Assembly (NCBI GenBank): GCA_964454675.1
Contig: CAYVUB010000011.1
Span: 12,760-76,759, forward strand
DNA from: CAYVUB01 sp964454675
GTDB taxonomy: Bacteria > Bacteroidota > Bacteroidia > Flavobacteriales > Flavobacteriaceae
Direction: 5' to 3'
Length of the DNA: 64,000 nucleotides
A program made the translations under genes and the position numbers. Below are positions 19,104 through 28,188 of the stretch, in pieces; the stretch's first letter is position 1, and every line of letters begins with the position of its first letter. Under the pieces are notes generated by a model. That model was given only the letters and a program-made list of their open reading frames with translations. It did not search any database and had not been told where the DNA came from.

Positions 19104-19371
19104 TTATTAAAAACAACTTAATACTATAATCGTTTCCCTAAATAAGAAATTGTTTTTATCTATCTTCGTTTATGAATATCTAACGTATAAAAGTCATATG
19201 TTTTGCGGATAGATTTTTGTTAGTTTTTTCCTTTTTTACAGACTAATCAAATCTTGAAGAAGAGTAATTTAAAAAAAGAATAATTTTATGATAATTTTAG
19301 ACCCTTTCAGTCCCGAAGTCTTGGGATAAAACTATGAAAGAGTTGATTATCTATATCCATACAAGTTAAAA

Positions 19372-19917
19372 ATGACAGAACCCATAAATAATTTTGAAAT
19401 TGCAACCTTTGGCGGTGGCTGTTTTTGGTGTACCGAAGCGGTGTTTAACCAAATTAAAGGCGTTCATAAAATCACTTCGGGATATTCGGGCGGTACGGTT
19501 CCCGGGATACCAACTTACAAAGAAGTTTGCTCTGGATTGACAGGTCATGCCGAGGTTATCCAAATGCGCTTTGACCCAAACGAAATTTCGTATAAAGAAC
19601 TGCTGCTCATTTTTATGACCACTCACGACCCAACGACTTTAAACCGTCAGGGTGAAGATGTTGGTACACAATACCGGTCGGTGGTGTTTTATCATAACGA
19701 TACACAAAAAGAAACGGCACAACAAGTGTTTTTAGAATTGGCACCCTATTTTGAATCGCCTGTTGTAACCGAGTTGCTTCCGGCAGTAACCTTCCACGAA
19801 GCTGAGGACTACCATCAAAATTATTACGCCAACAACCCGGCGCAGAGTTACTGCAATGCGGTTATTCCGCCAAAATTGGCTAAATTGAGGGCGTTTTATG
19901 CCGATAAATTAAAGTAA
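19372..19917 (+). CDS. msrA: Peptide-methionine (S)-S-oxide reductase
   Basis: A 181-residue cytoplasmic enzyme that reduces methionine-S-sulfoxide in proteins. The active-site motif GGGCFWCTEAVF places the catalytic Cys at position 17, and GYSGG, HDPTTLNRQGEDVGTQYRS and the HQNYY stretch complete the family pattern. Length is normal for the stand-alone MsrA domain, with no MsrB fusion. It lies 5 bp before selO, so the two are almost certainly one transcript; both concern oxidative damage to proteins. Confidence 0.97.
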   Translation: MTEPINNFEIATFGGGCFWCTEAVFNQIKGVHKITSGYSGGTVPGIPTYKEVCSGLTGHAEVIQMRFDPNEISYKELLLIFMTTHDPTTLNRQGEDVGTQYRSVVFYHNDTQKETAQQVFLELAPYFESPVVTELLPAVTFHEAEDYHQNYYANNPAQSYCNAVIPPKLAKLRAFYADKLK

Positions 19918-19922
19918 ACCTC

Positions 19923-21485
19923 ATGATACTGAATCTGAAAAACACTTTCGTTGAAGAACTACCCGCAGATTCTGTTAAAGAAAACTACCGGCGGCAGGTT
20001 CACAATGCGTGTTTTTCGTTTGTTCAGCCAAAAAAAACATCAAATCCTAAGTTGCTGCACGTTTCAGACGAGATGCTCGAAGCAATTGGTTTAACCAAAA
20101 ATGACAGCACAACCGGAACATTTTTGAGCGTTATGACAGGCAACATGGTGTTGCCAAATACCAAACCTTATGCTATGGCGTATGCCGGACATCAGTTTGG
20201 GCATTGGGCAGGACAATTGGGCGATGGCCGCGCCATTAATCTTGGTGAAGCAGAACATCAAAATCAACGCCGGATATTACAACTTAAAGGTGCCGGCGAA
20301 ACACCCTATTCCCGTTCTGCCGATGGTCTGGCGGTTTTGCGCTCATCCATTCGCGAGTATTTGTGCAGCGAAGCCATGCATCATTTAGGCGTACCTACAA
20401 CAAGAGCGTTATCGTTAGCATTAACCGGTGATGAGGTGCTTCGTGATGTGATGTATAATGGTCACGCAGCTTTAGAAAAAGGTGCTGTGGTATGCCGTGT
20501 AGCACCGTCGTTTTTACGGTTTGGCAATTATGAACTGTTTGCCGCCCGTCAAGAACATGACATTTTAAAACAGTTGGTAGATTATACTATTAAACATCAT
20601 TTTCCCGAGTTGGGACATCCTTCAAAAACAACCTATATTGCGTTTTTTAAAGACGTGGTACAGCGCACATTGCAGATGATTATCCATTGGCAGCGTGTAG
20701 GCTTTGTACATGGCGTGATGAATACCGATAACATGTCTGTTTTGGGTTTAACCATCGATTACGGCCCTTACGGATGGCTCGAAGGTTTTGATTACGGGTG
20801 GACACCAAACACTACCGATAGCGAGCATAAACGTTACCGGTACGGCAATCAACCCAATATTGCGCTTTGGAATTTGTACCAACTGGCAAATGCCCTGTAT
20901 CCGTTGATTGAAGATGTGGAAGCAATGGAAACTATTTTACATCGTTACGAAACCGATTATGAAGTACAATCGTTGCAAATGATGCGTTCCAAATTAGGGT
21001 TAAAGTCAGAATTAGAATCAGATTTCCAACTTATTCAAGAACTGGAAATTGTTCTGCAACTTTCAGAAACAGATATGACCATTTTCTTCAGAAATTTGAG
21101 TAAATTTAAAAGCGGAAATCCTTCACAAGGTATCAAAGTTATTGCGGAAGCGTTTTACAATCCGAATGCTATTTCGGATACTATCAAACACAAATGGCAG
21201 TATTGGTTTGAAGCTTACGTAGAAAGGTTAAAAAGCGAGTCAGTTTCTGATGAGGAACGTGTTCAAAATATGAATGCTGTCAACCCAAAATATGTGCTTA
21301 GAAATTATATGGCACAAATGGCAATTGATGATGCCGATAAAGGAAATTATGGATTGATAGATGAATTGTTTCAACTCTTGAAAAAACCTTATGATGAACA
21401 ACCAGAATATGAAAAATGGTTTGCCAAACGACCGGAATGGGCACGACATAAAGTAGGTTGCTCAATGTTATCCTGCAGTTCCTAA
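19923..21485 (+). CDS. selO: Protein adenylyltransferase SelO (YdiU/UPF0061)
   Basis: A 520-residue pseudokinase-fold enzyme that transfers AMP from ATP to proteins; in Escherichia coli it modifies redox-related proteins. Family segments visible are AGHQFGHWAGQLGDGRA, LKGAGETPYSR, the HGVMNTDNMSVLG metal/ATP site and IDYGPYGWLEGFD. The C terminus is SMLSCSS: the penultimate Cys region replaces the selenocysteine of animal SelO. It is about 40 residues longer than the E. coli protein. It directly follows msrA (5 bp) and is 14 bp from the next lipoprotein gene, suggesting a three-gene operon. Confidence 0.95.
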   Translation: MILNLKNTFVEELPADSVKENYRRQVHNACFSFVQPKKTSNPKLLHVSDEMLEAIGLTKNDSTTGTFLSVMTGNMVLPNTKPYAMAYAGHQFGHWAGQLGDGRAINLGEAEHQNQRRILQLKGAGETPYSRSADGLAVLRSSIREYLCSEAMHHLGVPTTRALSLALTGDEVLRDVMYNGHAALEKGAVVCRVAPSFLRFGNYELFAARQEHDILKQLVDYTIKHHFPELGHPSKTTYIAFFKDVVQRTLQMIIHWQRVGFVHGVMNTDNMSVLGLTIDYGPYGWLEGFDYGWTPNTTDSEHKRYRYGNQPNIALWNLYQLANALYPLIEDVEAMETILHRYETDYEVQSLQMMRSKLGLKSELESDFQLIQELEIVLQLSETDMTIFFRNLSKFKSGNPSQGIKVIAEAFYNPNAISDTIKHKWQYWFEAYVERLKSESVSDEERVQNMNAVNPKYVLRNYMAQMAIDDADKGNYGLIDELFQLLKKPYDEQPEYEKWFAKRPEWARHKVGCSMLSCSS

Positions 21486-21499
21486 CATAAATTAACCTT

Positions 21500-24400
21500 A
21501 TGCTAACCAACAAAAACCAATTTTTAGCAACCCTTTGTTTTCTTCTTTTGAGTGCTTGTGCAACACAAAATCCACAATACAGAAACGAAGCCGATAAGCA
21601 AAATACCTTTCCCGATAAAGAGATAGAAAACACATTTTATCTTATGGGTGATGCAGGTTTGTCGCCTTTAAATGGAAAATCCGAAATTTTAACGGCGTTT
21701 CAAAAGCATATTTCATCTAATGAAAACAAAAACGACTATATTCTTTTTTTAGGTGATAATATTTATCCGGCAGGATTGCCAACAGAGAACCATAAAAACA
21801 GACAGCAAGCCGAACATAATCTGAATATGCAAATTGAAACGGTTAAAGATTTTAAAGGCAAAACCATTTTTATTCCCGGAAATCACGATTGGTATGCCAA
21901 TGGGCTTGAAGGCTTAAAAGCACAAGAAAAGTTTATTGAAAAAGCCCTTGGCAAAAACACTTTTTTGCCTGAAAACGGTTGCCCAATTGAAAGTATAAAC
22001 GTCAATGAAAACATTCGATTGATTATTGTGGATTCGCAGTGGTATCTGGAAGATTGGAACAAGCATCCAACCATTAATGACGATTGTGAGATTAAAACAC
22101 ACAGTCATTTTTTTGATGAAATTAAAGATGAAATCAAAAAAGCGCAGAACAAAACCATTGTCTTTGCCATACATCATCCGTTGTTTACCAATGGAAGTCA
22201 CGGCGGACAATTTTCAGCAGATAAGCATTTATTTCCGTTTCAAAGTAAATTGCCCTTGCCTATTATCGCTTCATTGATCACACAAATACGAAGTCAGGGC
22301 GGTGTTATCTCACAAGACAGATACAATCAAAAGTACAATGATCTAATGACAAGAATCAAAACCTTGGCAACAGGAAACGGCAATATCGTTTTTGTGTCCG
22401 GACACGAACACGGTTTGCAGTACATTGAAAATGATGGTATAAAACAAGTAGTTTCCGGTGCAGGCTCCAAAGAATCGGCGGTATCGTTAAACAACGACGG
22501 TCTTTTTTCTTATGGAAAATTAGGGTTTGCAGAGTTGACCGTTTTTAAAGATGGAAGCTCTTGGATACGGTATTATGCCTCAGAAAATGGTGACGCTAAA
22601 CTATTGTTTCAAAAAGAAATCATCCAACCAAAAACATCTTTTGACGTTTCAAATTTACCGGACATTTTCCCACAAACCCTTGAAGTTTCTGTGTATTCTG
22701 AAGACGAAACCAACAAATCCGATTTCTTCACATCCGTTTGGGGAAAACATTACAGAACACTTTACAGCACGAAAATCAAAGCCAGAGTCGCCACCTTGGA
22801 TACGCTTTACGGTGGTGTGGAAATTGTGAGAAAAGGTGGTGGCAACCAGACACGCTCTTTACGGCTCAAAGCGAAAGACGGTAGAGAATTCAATATGCGG
22901 GCTTTGAAAAAAAGTGCCACTCAGTATTTGCAATCGGTAGTGTTCAAAAACACCTACGTTCAAGATGATTTTGAACAAACCGAAGTTGAAAATCTGGTGC
23001 TCGATTTTTATACGGCGGCACATCCGTATGCGTATGCTACGGTTCCAAAATTGTCGCAAGCTGCCGATGTGTTTTATAATAATTCGGGGCTGTTTTATAT
23101 TCCGAAGCAAAAACATTTAGATGATTTTAATGACGGTTTTGGGGATGAATTATATCTCATTGAAGAACGGCAAGAGTCAAATATGGCACATTATGCCAAT
23201 GCTGATGATATTGAAAGTTCGTTGGACATCATCGCAAAAGTCAGAAAAGACGAGAAATATAAAATTGATGAAGAAGCTTACATCAGAGCGCGATTGTTTG
23301 ATATGCTTATTGGCGACTGGGACAGGCATCAGGACCAATGGCGTTGGGCGCAATTTGATCAGGAAAACGGGGATAAATTATACAAACCCATTCCGAGAGA
23401 TCGCGACCAGGTGTTTTCAAATTTTGACGGCGCGTTGCTGGACGTGATGAAATTGATTTCACCGGCAACAAAACAATTACAAGTATATGATAGCACGCTT
23501 ACTGACATAAAATGGATGAACAGCGCCGGTATCAAATTGGATCGAATGTTGGTTCAAAAATCGGAAAAAGACATTTGGTTGCAACAGGCCGAATTTTTAC
23601 AAAATAACTTAACAGACGCGGTTATTGACAACGCTTTTAATGATGTTCCGATAGAGGTTCGAGATAAAACACTATTTGAAATAAAACAAAAACTCAAAGG
23701 ACGCCGTGCCAATATCAAAGACATTGCCGAGCGTTATTATGCGTATTTAAACACTTTGGCCATCATCACTGCCACCGATAAAGATGATTATATTGAAATC
23801 AATCGTATTGCTGACAAGCAAACCCAGGTAAAAATTTCAAGGATAAAAAACGGTAAAAAGGGCGAAGTCATCATTGACAGAATATTTCATAAGGATATTA
23901 CCAAAGAAATTTGGGTTTATGGGTTGGATGATAAAGATATATTTGAGGTCACTGGCGAAGGCAGGAATCCCATTTTCACACGCTTGATTGGCGGAAAAAA
24001 TAACGATACTTATATCATCAAAAATGGGAAAAACCTCAAAGTTTATGACCATAAAACCAAGAAAAACACCATTGCAGAAAATAAAGGTGCCAGCATTAAA
24101 CTCACCGATAATTACCAGTTAAATTTATTCGACTATCAAAAACATATTGTGAGAACCAATATGCTTGCGCCAAGTTTTGGGTTCAATCCAGATGATGGAT
24201 TTAAAATTGGGTTGTCAAATACGTACACGGTAAAAGGTTTCAAACGCAATCCGTTTTCGCAACAGCATACAGTAAAAGCAGGATATTATTTTGCAACAGG
24301 CGGTTTTGACGTGCGTTATAAAGGCGAATTTGCTCAAGTTTTCGGTGATTGGAATTTACAAGTGGATGCAACGGTTACAAGTGAAAACTTTACCAACAAT

Positions 24401-25195
24401 TTCTTTGGTTATGGTAATGAAACAATAAACAATGATGATTTGGATTTGGATTATAACCGTGTAAAAACAGGAATTTATGCTGCAAAATTGGGCGTTGTAA
24501 AGCATTCAGATTTTGGAAGCCAATACGGGTTTAAAGTGCTTTTTGAAGGTATTGAATTGGATGAGGTTCAAGGACGTTTTATATCAGATTTAGTGCCAAC
24601 AACCAACACGGATTTTTATGAACGACGCTTTTATGGCGGTCTGGAAGCTGGATTTGCCTATGAAAGTTTTGACCATAAAATCAATCCAACTCGCGGAATG
24701 ACGTTTTTGTTGGATATAGGCGGAAAAACCGAATTTGATGATACTGATAACATATTTGGTTACCTCAATTCCAATTTAGGGTTTTATAACGCTATAAGTA
24801 ATAACAGGAAATTGGTTTTAAAAACTGATGTCAGAACACAACTGCGATTAGGCAATGATATTATTTTTTATCAAGCGGCAAATATTGGAGGTAATAATGG
24901 TTTGCGAGGTTACAGGACTGAGCGTTTTACAGGAAGAAATTCGCTGGTCTCAAGTGCTGATTTACGATACAGCTTCAATTCGTTCAAAACGAATATTCTG
25001 CCTTTACAATTTGGTGTTTTTGGAGGTTTTGATGTAGGTCGCGTTTGGGTAGAAAATGAAGATTCTGATAAATGGCATAACGATTATGGTGGCGGATTTT
25101 GGATTGCTGCCGCAGAAACCGTTTCGGGCACTTTTAATTTGTTTAACAGTACTGAAGGTTTAAGATTTTCATTTGGATTCGGAATAAACTTTTAG
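21500..25195 (+). CDS. Metallophosphoesterase fused to an outer-membrane beta barrel
   Basis: A 1231-residue lipoprotein (lipobox LLLSAC, Cys20). Residues ~45-330 form a calcineurin-like phosphoesterase: GDAG, GDNIYPAG, GNHDWY, the IHHPLFTNGSHGG metal-binding His and GHEHGLQY give the ordered metal ligands. The middle (~380-860) contains a charged region with ARLFDMLIGDWDRHQDQWRWA. The C-terminal ~360 residues alternate polar and hydrophobic strands and include RGYRTERFTGRNSL and a terminal FGFGINF, as in BamA/Omp85-type surface-antigen barrels. So the phosphoesterase is probably tied to the outer membrane. Substrate unknown. The family is common in Bacteroidota. It probably shares the msrA-selO transcript (14-bp gap). 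Confidence 0.82.
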   Translation: MLTNKNQFLATLCFLLLSACATQNPQYRNEADKQNTFPDKEIENTFYLMGDAGLSPLNGKSEILTAFQKHISSNENKNDYILFLGDNIYPAGLPTENHKNRQQAEHNLNMQIETVKDFKGKTIFIPGNHDWYANGLEGLKAQEKFIEKALGKNTFLPENGCPIESINVNENIRLIIVDSQWYLEDWNKHPTINDDCEIKTHSHFFDEIKDEIKKAQNKTIVFAIHHPLFTNGSHGGQFSADKHLFPFQSKLPLPIIASLITQIRSQGGVISQDRYNQKYNDLMTRIKTLATGNGNIVFVSGHEHGLQYIENDGIKQVVSGAGSKESAVSLNNDGLFSYGKLGFAELTVFKDGSSWIRYYASENGDAKLLFQKEIIQPKTSFDVSNLPDIFPQTLEVSVYSEDETNKSDFFTSVWGKHYRTLYSTKIKARVATLDTLYGGVEIVRKGGGNQTRSLRLKAKDGREFNMRALKKSATQYLQSVVFKNTYVQDDFEQTEVENLVLDFYTAAHPYAYATVPKLSQAADVFYNNSGLFYIPKQKHLDDFNDGFGDELYLIEERQESNMAHYANADDIESSLDIIAKVRKDEKYKIDEEAYIRARLFDMLIGDWDRHQDQWRWAQFDQENGDKLYKPIPRDRDQVFSNFDGALLDVMKLISPATKQLQVYDSTLTDIKWMNSAGIKLDRMLVQKSEKDIWLQQAEFLQNNLTDAVIDNAFNDVPIEVRDKTLFEIKQKLKGRRANIKDIAERYYAYLNTLAIITATDKDDYIEINRIADKQTQVKISRIKNGKKGEVIIDRIFHKDITKEIWVYGLDDKDIFEVTGEGRNPIFTRLIGGKNNDTYIIKNGKNLKVYDHKTKKNTIAENKGASIKLTDNYQLNLFDYQKHIVRTNMLAPSFGFNPDDGFKIGLSNTYTVKGFKRNPFSQQHTVKAGYYFATGGFDVRYKGEFAQVFGDWNLQVDATVTSENFTNNFFGYGNETINNDDLDLDYNRVKTGIYAAKLGVVKHSDFGSQYGFKVLFEGIELDEVQGRFISDLVPTTNTDFYERRFYGGLEAGFAYESFDHKINPTRGMTFLLDIGGKTEFDDTDNIFGYLNSNLGFYNAISNNRKLVLKTDVRTQLRLGNDIIFYQAANIGGNNGLRGYRTERFTGRNSLVSSADLRYSFNSFKTNILPLQFGVFGGFDVGRVWVENEDSDKWHNDYGGGFWIAAAETVSGTFNLFNSTEGLRFSFGFGINF

Positions 25196-25201
25196 ATGTT
25201 A

Positions 25202-25209
25202 TAGATTTG
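25202..25209 (+). promoter_or_regulatory. Possible -7 box TAGATTTG ahead of tesB
   Basis: A TAnnTTTG match 26 bases before the ATG at 25235. The nearest TTTG upstream (25172-25175) is 26 bp away, longer than usual, so support is weak. Confidence 0.3.
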
Positions 25210-25234
25210 ATGATTAGAATTTAAAAATAATCAA

Positions 25235-26095
25235 ATGACCGATGTACAGCATTTAATTGAACTTTTGACCTTAGATTCAGTAGATGAAACCACTTTTTTA
25301 GGTTATAGTAAAACCGTTGGTAGCCCTAATGTTTTTGGTGGTCAGGTGTTGGCGCAGGCACTCAATGCCGCCCAAAGAACCATCACCAATAGTCGTGTGC
25401 TGCATTCCATGCACGCTTATTTTCTTGAACCCGGAAATTTAGAAAATCCTATCTCTTATCGTGTAAATATCACTCGTGACGGAGGAAGTTTTTCGGTAAG
25501 ACGCGTCACCGCTGAGCAAAATGGATTGATAATTTTCATTCTATCAGCATCATTTCATAAAAGAGAAGAAGGTTATGAGCATCAAATTGAGATGAAAACA
25601 GGCATTAAACCACCCGAAGAATTAATGAGCTGGGATGATATTTTGCATCAGTTTGGCGATTTTCTGCCTAAAAACATCAAAACGTTTTTTGAAGTGGAAC
25701 GCCCAATAGAGTTCAAACCTGTAGAAATCGTCAATCCGCTGGACAGAAAAGATTTGCCACCTTTTAACAATGTATGGTTTAAACCAAAAGGCATCATTAA
25801 AGATTTAGATTTGGCAACAAAACAACAGATTTTAACCTATATTTCAGATTATAATATTTTGGTTTCTGCGTTGAATCCGCACGCAAGCAAAGCGCATTGG
25901 GGCAATACATTGACAGCGAGCCTGGATCATTCTATGTGGTATTTCAGGGATTTTGATTTTGATGATTGGCTGTTGTTTTCGATGGAATCGCCAAATGCTT
26001 CAAATGCCAGAGGTTTTGCAAAAGGGAATATGTTTACGCGTGATGGCAAACTCATAGCATCTGTGGCTCAAGAAGGTTTGATGCGCCCGAAGTGA
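25235..26095 (+). CDS. tesB: Acyl-CoA thioesterase II
   Basis: A 286-residue double-hotdog-fold protein of normal TesB length. It has FGGQVLAQALNAAQRT, the LHSMHAYFLEPG strand and, in the second hotdog, LTASLDHSMWYFRDFDFDDW holding the catalytic Asp. It hydrolyses acyl-CoA to free fatty acid and CoA in the cytoplasm. It follows the barrel gene by 39 bp and precedes a hairpin repeat; no pathway partners are adjacent. Confidence 0.95.
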   Translation: MTDVQHLIELLTLDSVDETTFLGYSKTVGSPNVFGGQVLAQALNAAQRTITNSRVLHSMHAYFLEPGNLENPISYRVNITRDGGSFSVRRVTAEQNGLIIFILSASFHKREEGYEHQIEMKTGIKPPEELMSWDDILHQFGDFLPKNIKTFFEVERPIEFKPVEIVNPLDRKDLPPFNNVWFKPKGIIKDLDLATKQQILTYISDYNILVSALNPHASKAHWGNTLTASLDHSMWYFRDFDFDDWLLFSMESPNASNARGFAKGNMFTRDGKLIASVAQEGLMRPK

Positions 26096-26111
26096 TTTAC
26101 GAAGCCTGTCA

Positions 26112-26168
26112 GTCATTCCGATTGTAGTGAAGTGTAGTAAAACGGAACGGAACGAAATAGAGGAATCT
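26112..26168 (+). repeat. GTCA-hairpin family element, long form
   Basis: Begins GTCATTCCGA and ends GAGGAATCT, so the ATTCC and GGAAT ends pair. The interior GTAGTGAAGTG...CGGAACG resembles the long elements at 41265-41340 and 50199-50273. It lies between tesB and the flavoprotein gene. Confidence 0.65.
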
Positions 26169-26200
26169 TTTAACAACTCACAACTTAACGTTTTTAAACC

Positions 26201-27415
26201 TTGAACTTAAAAAAGGACATTATCATCATTGGCGGCGGCGCAGCAGGATTTTTCGCAGCTATCAATATTGCTGAGCAAAATCCTAAGCTGAAAATCGCCG
26301 TTTTGGAACGAGGCAAAGAAGGTTTGCAAAAAGTTAAAGTTTCCGGTGGTGGACGCTGTAATGTGACGCATGCAGAGTTTATCCCACAGGAATTAGTTCA
26401 AAATTACCCGAGAGGCGAAAAGGAATTGTTAGGGCCGTTTCATCAGTTTATGACCGGCGATACGATTGAATGGTTTGAAAAACGCGGTGTTGCGCTTAAA
26501 ATTGAAGATGACGGACGTATGTTTCCCGTAACAAATTCATCGCAAACCATTATTGATTGTTTTTTAGAAGAAGCCAAAAAATATAAGGTTGAAATTCTGT
26601 ACAGCCATTCGGTTACAGATATTCAAAAAGTGGATGATGTTTGGGATATTGAAACGACACAAGGTAAATTAAGGTCAAATAAGCTCTTAATAGCCACCGG
26701 AAGCAACCCGAAAGTATGGAAGCTTTTGGAAGAATTGGGTCATACCATTGTACCACCGGTGCCATCGTTATTTACATTTAATATCAAAGATAACCGTATT
26801 GCAGATATTCCGGGAGTTGTAGCACATGATGTTGAAGTTCAAATTTTGGATACCGGTTTTATGTCAAACGGTCCGTTGCTCATCACACATTGGGGAATGA
26901 GCGCACCGGCTATTTTGAAACTTTCGGCGTTTGCGGCAATTGAATTGGCAAAGCGTCAGTACAAATTCCAGATACAAATCAATTTTATCAAGCAATCGTT
27001 TGAGGATTGTCTTCATAATTTAAAGTTGTATAAACAGGAATTTGCCAAAAAAACCATCTGTAATTCCACATCATTCGGCTTGCCAAAACGCTTGTGGCAG
27101 CAATTGGTATTGGCTTCAGCAATTTTCGAAGACGTGCGTTGGGCAGATATAACGAAATTGCAGTTGGAACATTTGGCTTCGCAATTAACGCAAGCTATTT
27201 TTGATGTTGATGGTAAAAGCACGTTTAAGGAAGAATTTGTAACCGCAGGCGGCATTGATTTAAAGGAAATCAATTTTAAAACCTTTGAAAGCAGGCTTCA
27301 CAACAATCTTTATTTTGCAGGCGAAGTGATAAATGTTGATGCTGTTACCGGCGGATTTAATTTTCAAAATGCGTGGACAAGTGCGTTTATTGTGTCGAAA
27401 TCTATATGGATATGA
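26201..27415 (+). CDS. FAD-dependent oxidoreductase, HI0933/BaiN family
   Basis: A 404-residue flavoprotein starting at a TTG codon. The N-terminal dinucleotide-binding motif IIGGGAAGFFAA, the KVSGGGRCNVTHA signature and the C-terminal TGGFNFQNAWTSAF are diagnostic of the HI0933/YhiN family, which includes BaiN. The physiological substrate in flavobacteria is unknown. No ATG is available upstream, and the TTG lies immediately before the first beta strand, so it decides the start. The gene is followed by the MITE. Confidence 0.9.
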   Translation: MNLKKDIIIIGGGAAGFFAAINIAEQNPKLKIAVLERGKEGLQKVKVSGGGRCNVTHAEFIPQELVQNYPRGEKELLGPFHQFMTGDTIEWFEKRGVALKIEDDGRMFPVTNSSQTIIDCFLEEAKKYKVEILYSHSVTDIQKVDDVWDIETTQGKLRSNKLLIATGSNPKVWKLLEELGHTIVPPVPSLFTFNIKDNRIADIPGVVAHDVEVQILDTGFMSNGPLLITHWGMSAPAILKLSAFAAIELAKRQYKFQIQINFIKQSFEDCLHNLKLYKQEFAKKTICNSTSFGLPKRLWQQLVLASAIFEDVRWADITKLQLEHLASQLTQAIFDVDGKSTFKEEFVTAGGIDLKEINFKTFESRLHNNLYFAGEVINVDAVTGGFNFQNAWTSAFIVSKSIWI

Positions 27416-27440
27416 TATATTTTTTATATATTTGATATAT

Positions 27441-27670
27441 ACAAATAAACCTGTAGTGCATTATGAAATAAATAGTAATTTACTGAAAACAAACGCAATA
27501 TAAAAAGCAGGACTCCGTAGGAGTCAAATGTTTGTAATCCCGAACTTCGTTCGGGGAAATAAAATGAAATGAAGTCGGGTTTTGGCGCATATTTTTGTAG
27601 CGGAACGAAGTGTAGCACACAAAAATTGTGACAAAACCGTCTTTTGATAATGCACTACTGGTACAAATAA
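27441..27670. mobile_element. MITE with 16-bp terminal inverted repeats and 8-bp target duplication
   Basis: The element spans 27449-27662 (214 bp). Its ends are ACCTGTAGTGCATTAT (27449-27464) and the inverse at 27647-27662, with one mismatch in 16. The direct repeat ACAAATAA flanks it exactly (27441-27448 and 27663-27670), as expected of a target-site duplication. Inside are two short hairpins, GACTCC-GTA-GGAGTC and CCCGAAC-TTC-GTTCGGG. There is no transposase. The ACC ends and 8-bp duplication would suit an IS982-type donor, but that is only a guess. A decayed copy of one end lies at 50526-50618. The right end is 18 bp from the antitoxin ATG. Confidence 0.82.
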
Positions 27671-27680
27671 TATTTTTATT

Positions 27681-27932
27681 ATGGGAAAGACAAAAAAACT
27701 CATCGAACTGGACGATAAAGCCATCAAAATCCTTGAACAGCAAGCCAAACTTCAAAAGCGTTCGTTAAAAAATTATATCGAGTTTACACTTGAAGATACG
27801 GCCGCACGTTTCAGTGAGCCATCTGAGGAATACAAAGCGATGATGGATGATATGATAAAAAGAGATGAAGATGGAACTCTTGTAACATATTCGGTATCTG
27901 AAGTTTTGAAGCAATATGGAAGAAAACTTTGA
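27681..27932 (+). CDS. Antitoxin of a RelE/ParE-type pair
   Basis: An 83-residue protein whose N terminus (KTKKLIELDDKAIKILEQQA, then a helix pair) has the strand-helix-helix look of ribbon-helix-helix antitoxins. The charged, probably disordered C-terminal half would wrap the toxin. It overlaps the toxin gene by 17 bp, the usual coupling. Antitoxins of this type repress their own promoter, but that promoter is here replaced or displaced by the MITE ending 18 bp upstream. Confidence 0.72.
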   Translation: MGKTKKLIELDDKAIKILEQQAKLQKRSLKNYIEFTLEDTAARFSEPSEEYKAMMDDMIKRDEDGTLVTYSVSEVLKQYGRKL

Positions 27933-28188
27933 ACTTTCTGATGAGGCACGTTTAGAATTGCATAGGGCTAAATGCTATTTCAAGTTGATTGATAAAGAAG
28001 ATAGTTTTTTAGATGACTTAACTAATCAATTAAGGTTAATTCTGAATATGCCAGAAGCTTTTCAAGTACGGTATAAAAACGTAAGAATTGTTCATTTTGA
28101 AAAATTTGAATACTCTATTCATTACAGATTAAAAACAAATGGGGTTATAACTATATATCATATTATTAATCAAAAGCAAGATTTCTAA
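27916..28188 (+). CDS. RelE/ParE-family toxin
   Basis: A 90-residue protein with the ParE/RelE pattern: N-terminal helix SDEARLELHRAKCYFKLI, then MPEAFQVRYKNVRIVHFEKF and IHYRLKTNGVITIYHIINQKQ strands. The family inhibits gyrase or cleaves mRNA on ribosomes; the sequence does not decide which. It is encoded just behind its putative antitoxin with a 17-bp overlap, and its stop codon directly abuts the next start. Confidence 0.78.
   Translation: MEENFELSDEARLELHRAKCYFKLIDKEDSFLDDLTNQLRLILNMPEAFQVRYKNVRIVHFEKFEYSIHYRLKTNGVITIYHIINQKQDF

Larger units (their letters stand above)
19023..19371. other. Divergent intergenic region, 349 bp
   Basis: Between the leftward 73-aa gene and rightward msrA. 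It holds the leftward promoter and heptanucleotide repeat, then AT-rich sequence and an imperfect dyad TCCCGAAG/TCTTGGGA at 19311-19326. A 13-codon ORF at 19288 shows no sign of being a gene. No clear msrA promoter is seen. Confidence 0.6.

Noticed and set aside
19288..19329. 13-codon leader peptide ORF before msrA
   Set aside because: No regulatory codons, attenuator pair or ribosome-binding evidence.
27424..27755. Three minus-strand ORFs of 64-91 codons
   Set aside because: They read through the MITE and into the antitoxin gene; the terminal repeats and target duplication explain the sequence better.
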